Source: an uncultured Bacteroidales bacterium
GTDB lineage: Bacteria; Bacteroidota; Bacteroidia; Bacteroidales; Paludibacteraceae
Direction of reading: 5' to 3'
DNA length: 45,655 nt
Assembly: GCA_946404495.1 (NCBI GenBank)
Contig: CAMJDT010000015.1
Coordinates: 1-45,655, forward strand
Shown: one piece after another, positions 43,537-45,655 of the stretch
Numbering within the stretch: position 1 is the first letter of the stretch
Layout of the letters: the number at the start of each line of letters is the position of its first letter
Notes under the pieces: generated by a model
What the model saw: only the letters and a program-made list of their open reading frames with translations
Databases searched by the model: none
What the model was told of the DNA's origin: nothing
Position numbers and translations under genes: made by a program

Positions 43537-44361
43537 ATGCTCCACCATTCCATCTCATTCCTCCTCTTATCGGCATTCATTTTGCCGCTCAACGCGCAGA
43601 CATTCCCCCAGCCCGAGTTGTGGTTGCGGGATACTGCTGCGCAAACTATCGAACGACATGGGGTCTATTATACTATCATAAACGGACAAAGAGTCGCTGT
43701 TTCAAAGCCGGATACAAATTATAATAAGTCTTGCTTGTACTCGCGAACAATACATCTTCCGGATAGTATTATGGCCACGGATAGTATCTATTATGTAACA
43801 GATATAACGGACGCTTTTACAGGATGCAAACATCTTAGGGGCATAATTCTTCCGAAGGGATTAACATTCATTGCACCGATGGCGTTTGCTTGGTGCAGAT
43901 CATTACAACAGATAGATCTACCGGATAAAATTGAGAACATTTACAGTATGACGTTTCTATACTGTCGATCTCTCAAACAAGTCAAACTGCCTTCGTTTTT
44001 AACAAAAATCGGTGACTCCGCATTTCGCGGTTGCTCCCGGTTAAAGAGCATCGTCATACCGCCTTTTGTTACTATAATCGAAAGTTCTGCCTTTGAAGGA
44101 TGTTTGCATCTCAAGCGCATTGAAATACCGCAAAGTGTTGTGGCTATTCGAGATTTTGCTTTTGGCGGATGCGAAAATATAAAAGAGATGTATGTCTATG
44201 CTAGCAATCCACCTATATTAGGAGGAGATACAACTATTTCGCTCCCAGTCTTTGATGATAAGGTGAGAAATATACCAGTTCATATTCCAAAAGGAAGCAA
44301 ACTTTTGTACACGCATGCCCCAGAATGGTCGTTATTTACAAATTATATAGATGACTTATGA
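43537..44361 (+). CDS. BspA-like leucine-rich-repeat surface protein
   Basis: 274 residues. Signal peptide ending LLLSAFILPLNAQ. Five LRR_5-type repeats of 23 residues such as HLRGIILPKGLTFIAPMAFA, SLQQIDLPDKIENIYSMTFL, SLKQVKLPSFLTKIGDSAFR, RLKSIVIPPFVTIIESSAFE and HLKRIEIPQSVVAIRDFAFG, followed by an NIPVHIPKGSKLLY cap. BspA-type LRRs bind host or matrix proteins or other bacteria. The first ~30 mature residues (TFPQPELWLRDTAAQ) and signal peptide are nearly identical to those of the next gene, although the rest is unrelated. Confidence 0.85.
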   Translation: MLHHSISFLLLSAFILPLNAQTFPQPELWLRDTAAQTIERHGVYYTIINGQRVAVSKPDTNYNKSCLYSRTIHLPDSIMATDSIYYVTDITDAFTGCKHLRGIILPKGLTFIAPMAFAWCRSLQQIDLPDKIENIYSMTFLYCRSLKQVKLPSFLTKIGDSAFRGCSRLKSIVIPPFVTIIESSAFEGCLHLKRIEIPQSVVAIRDFAFGGCENIKEMYVYASNPPILGGDTTISLPVFDDKVRNIPVHIPKGSKLLYTHAPEWSLFTNYIDDL

Positions 44362-44422
44362 TAAAACCAATACATACTAAAATGGTTCTATATTAATTTG
44401 TTATGTAAAATTTTTTACTCAT

Positions 44423-45169
44423 ATGAATCTCAACTCAATTACATACCTCCTCCTCTCGGCATTCATTTTGCCGCTCAACGCGCAGACATTTCCTCAGCCA
44501 GAGTTATGGTTGCGGGATACCGCTGCGCAAGTCATTAACCCCACGACGGACTCCGTCCTGTCGTATGAGGTCAATCCCCATCTAGAATTATTCAGACACT
44601 ATCTAGATAAATTTCCATTGATAACGGATACGTCTCATTATAACATTGAGGACGTTTATGAATATACATATGGATGTGGCGACCCAATGGTCGTGATTAC
44701 CGAACAAGAATTCGAGGCTTTCATCCGAAATGACCGGTGGTACCAATATAGTTCGCCCTCTGACACCTTGCGATATTTGTGCGTTGGCAAAATGGCTATA
44801 TCTGATATTTACATTGTCATTGTATTTTGCGGATGGACACCACCTAAGTACCTTGATACCGATTTTGGATATTCTCAATATCTCTTGTCTACCTTTGATG
44901 CTGACGGGAATCGCATATCATCCCTGGATTTGGAACGCCGAGGCGATTTGGATTCTGTAGGTCATTTACCGTATGATATTGACTACGAAAGCATCTCCTA
45001 TATCGGAGGAAATACGCACATTGATCCGGATGGCAAAATTCAGACAACCCAACTCATGATACGTTTCATAGACCTATTCGAGAAAGAATGGGAGAAAAAG
45101 GTTAAGCGTGATATCAATGATTATTATATAACCCCATCGGGAGAGATTGATTCGCTTTCAAAACAATAA
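44423..45169 (+). CDS. Secreted hypothetical protein sharing the N-terminal cassette of the LRR gene
   Basis: 248 residues. Signal peptide and following TFPQPELWLRDTAAQ match the LRR protein at both protein and DNA level (about 80 bp, 43560-43650 versus 44450-44535). The remaining ~200 residues are unrelated: VVITEQEFEAFIRNDRWYQY, IYIVIVFCGWTPPK, TFDADGNRISSLDLERRGDL, ending GEIDSLSKQ. No domain recognised. The stop is followed in the same frame by 65 more open codons up to repeat B (45170-45364). Confidence 0.7.
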   Translation: MNLNSITYLLLSAFILPLNAQTFPQPELWLRDTAAQVINPTTDSVLSYEVNPHLELFRHYLDKFPLITDTSHYNIEDVYEYTYGCGDPMVVITEQEFEAFIRNDRWYQYSSPSDTLRYLCVGKMAISDIYIVIVFCGWTPPKYLDTDFGYSQYLLSTFDADGNRISSLDLERRGDLDSVGHLPYDIDYESISYIGGNTHIDPDGKIQTTQLMIRFIDLFEKEWEKKVKRDINDYYITPSGEIDSLSKQ

Positions 45170-45364
45170 ATATTACACATATCTTTATCAGTCCGAATTA
45201 CTCTGCTCGGTCTGACCTTGTACGCAGATTCCGGCTCTGTGATTGATGCCTTCACCCTATCCGCCGAGCGGCTTTCTTATACAGAGACTGTCGCCCCAAT
45301 GCCGTCGGGTATGGAGAATGTCACTACCGGCCGCGCGGTTTACCGTCTGTTGCCTCATGGATGA
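45170..45364 (+). pseudogene. Orphan C-terminal coding fragment ending in repeat B
   Basis: Open in the same frame as the 44423 gene directly after its stop: HISLSVRITLLGLTLYADSG, SVIDAFTLSAERLSYTETVA, PMPSGMENVTTGRAVYRLLP HG then TGA. There is no convincing start. The last 18 residues repeat at 42827-42880. Probably the 3' end of a lost surface-protein gene. Confidence 0.55.
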
Positions 45365-45384
45365 TGATAGGATGAAGAATTAGC
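45308..45384 (+). repeat. 77-bp direct repeat B, copy 2
   Basis: Partner of 42824-42900. Here it is followed after one base by block A copy 2 (45386-45421). Confidence 0.85.
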
Positions 45385-45385
45385 A

Positions 45386-45421
45386 AAAATGCATTATTTC
45401 CCACGCAAATGCGATTTTTTT
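45386..45421. repeat. Repeat block A, copy 2
   Basis: 36 bp, one mismatch to 41522-41557. It leads into the promoter of the AAA ATPase gene that begins at 45486. Confidence 0.85.
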
Positions 45422-45431
45422 GAAGATTTAG

Positions 45432-45462
45432 TTGCGTAATAGAAAAATTATTTGTATCTTTG
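45432..45462 (+). promoter_or_regulatory. Promoter of AAA ATPase gene 2
   Basis: TTGCGTAATAG (TTG 45432-45434), 20-bp spacer, TATCTTTG (45455-45462), 23 bases before the ATG. Confidence 0.8.
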
Positions 45463-45485
45463 CAGCGGAAATAGAGAATACACCT

Positions 45486-45655
45486 ATGAGCGCTATTATA
45501 CATAAGAATCTCCCTGTTGGGGTGCAGGACTTCGAATCGCTCATTCACGATGATTACCTGTATGTGGATAAGACGGAGCAGATATGGCGCTTAACCCATA
45601 CCGGTCGCCATTATTTCTTGGCGCGTCCACGCCGATTCGGAAAGAGTCTGCTGCT
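45486..45655 (+). CDS. AAA-ATPase-like / PD-(D/E)XK protein, cut by window end
   Basis: First 56 codons only. KNLPVGVQDFESLIHDDYLY, VDKTEQIWRLTHTGRHYFLA and RPRRFGKSLL give the characteristic start of the AAA-ATPase_like (DUF1703) family, with the Walker A variant RPRRFGKS. The complete protein usually has ~520 residues and a C-terminal PD-(D/E)XK-type domain. Abundant multicopy accessory family in Bacteroidales. It differs in family from the 41635 ATPase although both follow block A. Confidence 0.85.
   Translation, partial: MSAIIHKNLPVGVQDFESLIHDDYLYVDKTEQIWRLTHTGRHYFLARPRRFGKSLL

Overview
The window reads as chromosome of a Bacteroidota bacterium, most likely order Bacteroidales. Evidence: promoters of the Bacteroidetes form TTG-N20-TAnnTTTG (14 located, both strands), a CarboxypepD_reg-type TonB receptor, Bacteroidetes OB-fold/choice-of-anchor lipoproteins, a C-terminal sorting domain of type IX secretion, and the gene order ligA-(small DUF gene)-dapA. 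No rRNA, CRISPR array, transposase or integrase was seen.

Layout. 1-5 kb: 3' part of a DHA2-type MFS exporter, a YD-repeat-like secreted protein, a kinase-like protein, a threonine-aldolase-type PLP enzyme, an outer-membrane transporter-like protein and a short relic resembling an iron-dependent alcohol dehydrogenase. 5-15 kb, minus strand: an accessory patchwork with a Fic protein, two AbiEi/AbiEii toxin-antitoxin pairs, a CrcB fluoride channel directly behind one of them, a SanA-like protein and several secreted or membrane unknowns. The boundaries in this patchwork carry near-identical promoter blocks and truncated gene starts, suggesting module shuffling. 15-25 kb: GH3 beta-glucosidase, a tRNA-Val with unusual bases, then a tight minus-strand run ppiD-like, AmpG-like, pssA, secreted endonuclease I, PAP2 phosphatase. 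25-27 kb: infC-rpmI-rplT, where infC appears to start at AUA. 27-35 kb: a TonB receptor with two OB-fold/choice-of-anchor proteins and a second beta-barrel protein. 35-41 kb: minus-strand run of ExeM-like secreted nuclease, ligA, DUF gene, dapA, AraC regulator. 41-45.6 kb: A+T-rich accessory end with two different AAA ATPases, a BspA-like LRR protein and direct repeats.

Three things stand out. (1) Arrays of about four heptanucleotides, each unit carrying a stop triplet, lie across the stop codons of five genes (bglX, infC, the triple OB-fold gene, the ExeM-like nuclease, ligA). Two similar arrays sit in frame inside ligA. Because 7 is not a multiple of 3, such arrays spread stops over the reading frames. 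(2) Two secreted nucleases, three OB-fold surface proteins and a TonB receptor lie within 23 kb and could form an extracellular DNA-scavenging system (inference). (3) The 5-15 kb and 41-45 kb islands use repeated promoter-upstream blocks as module boundaries.
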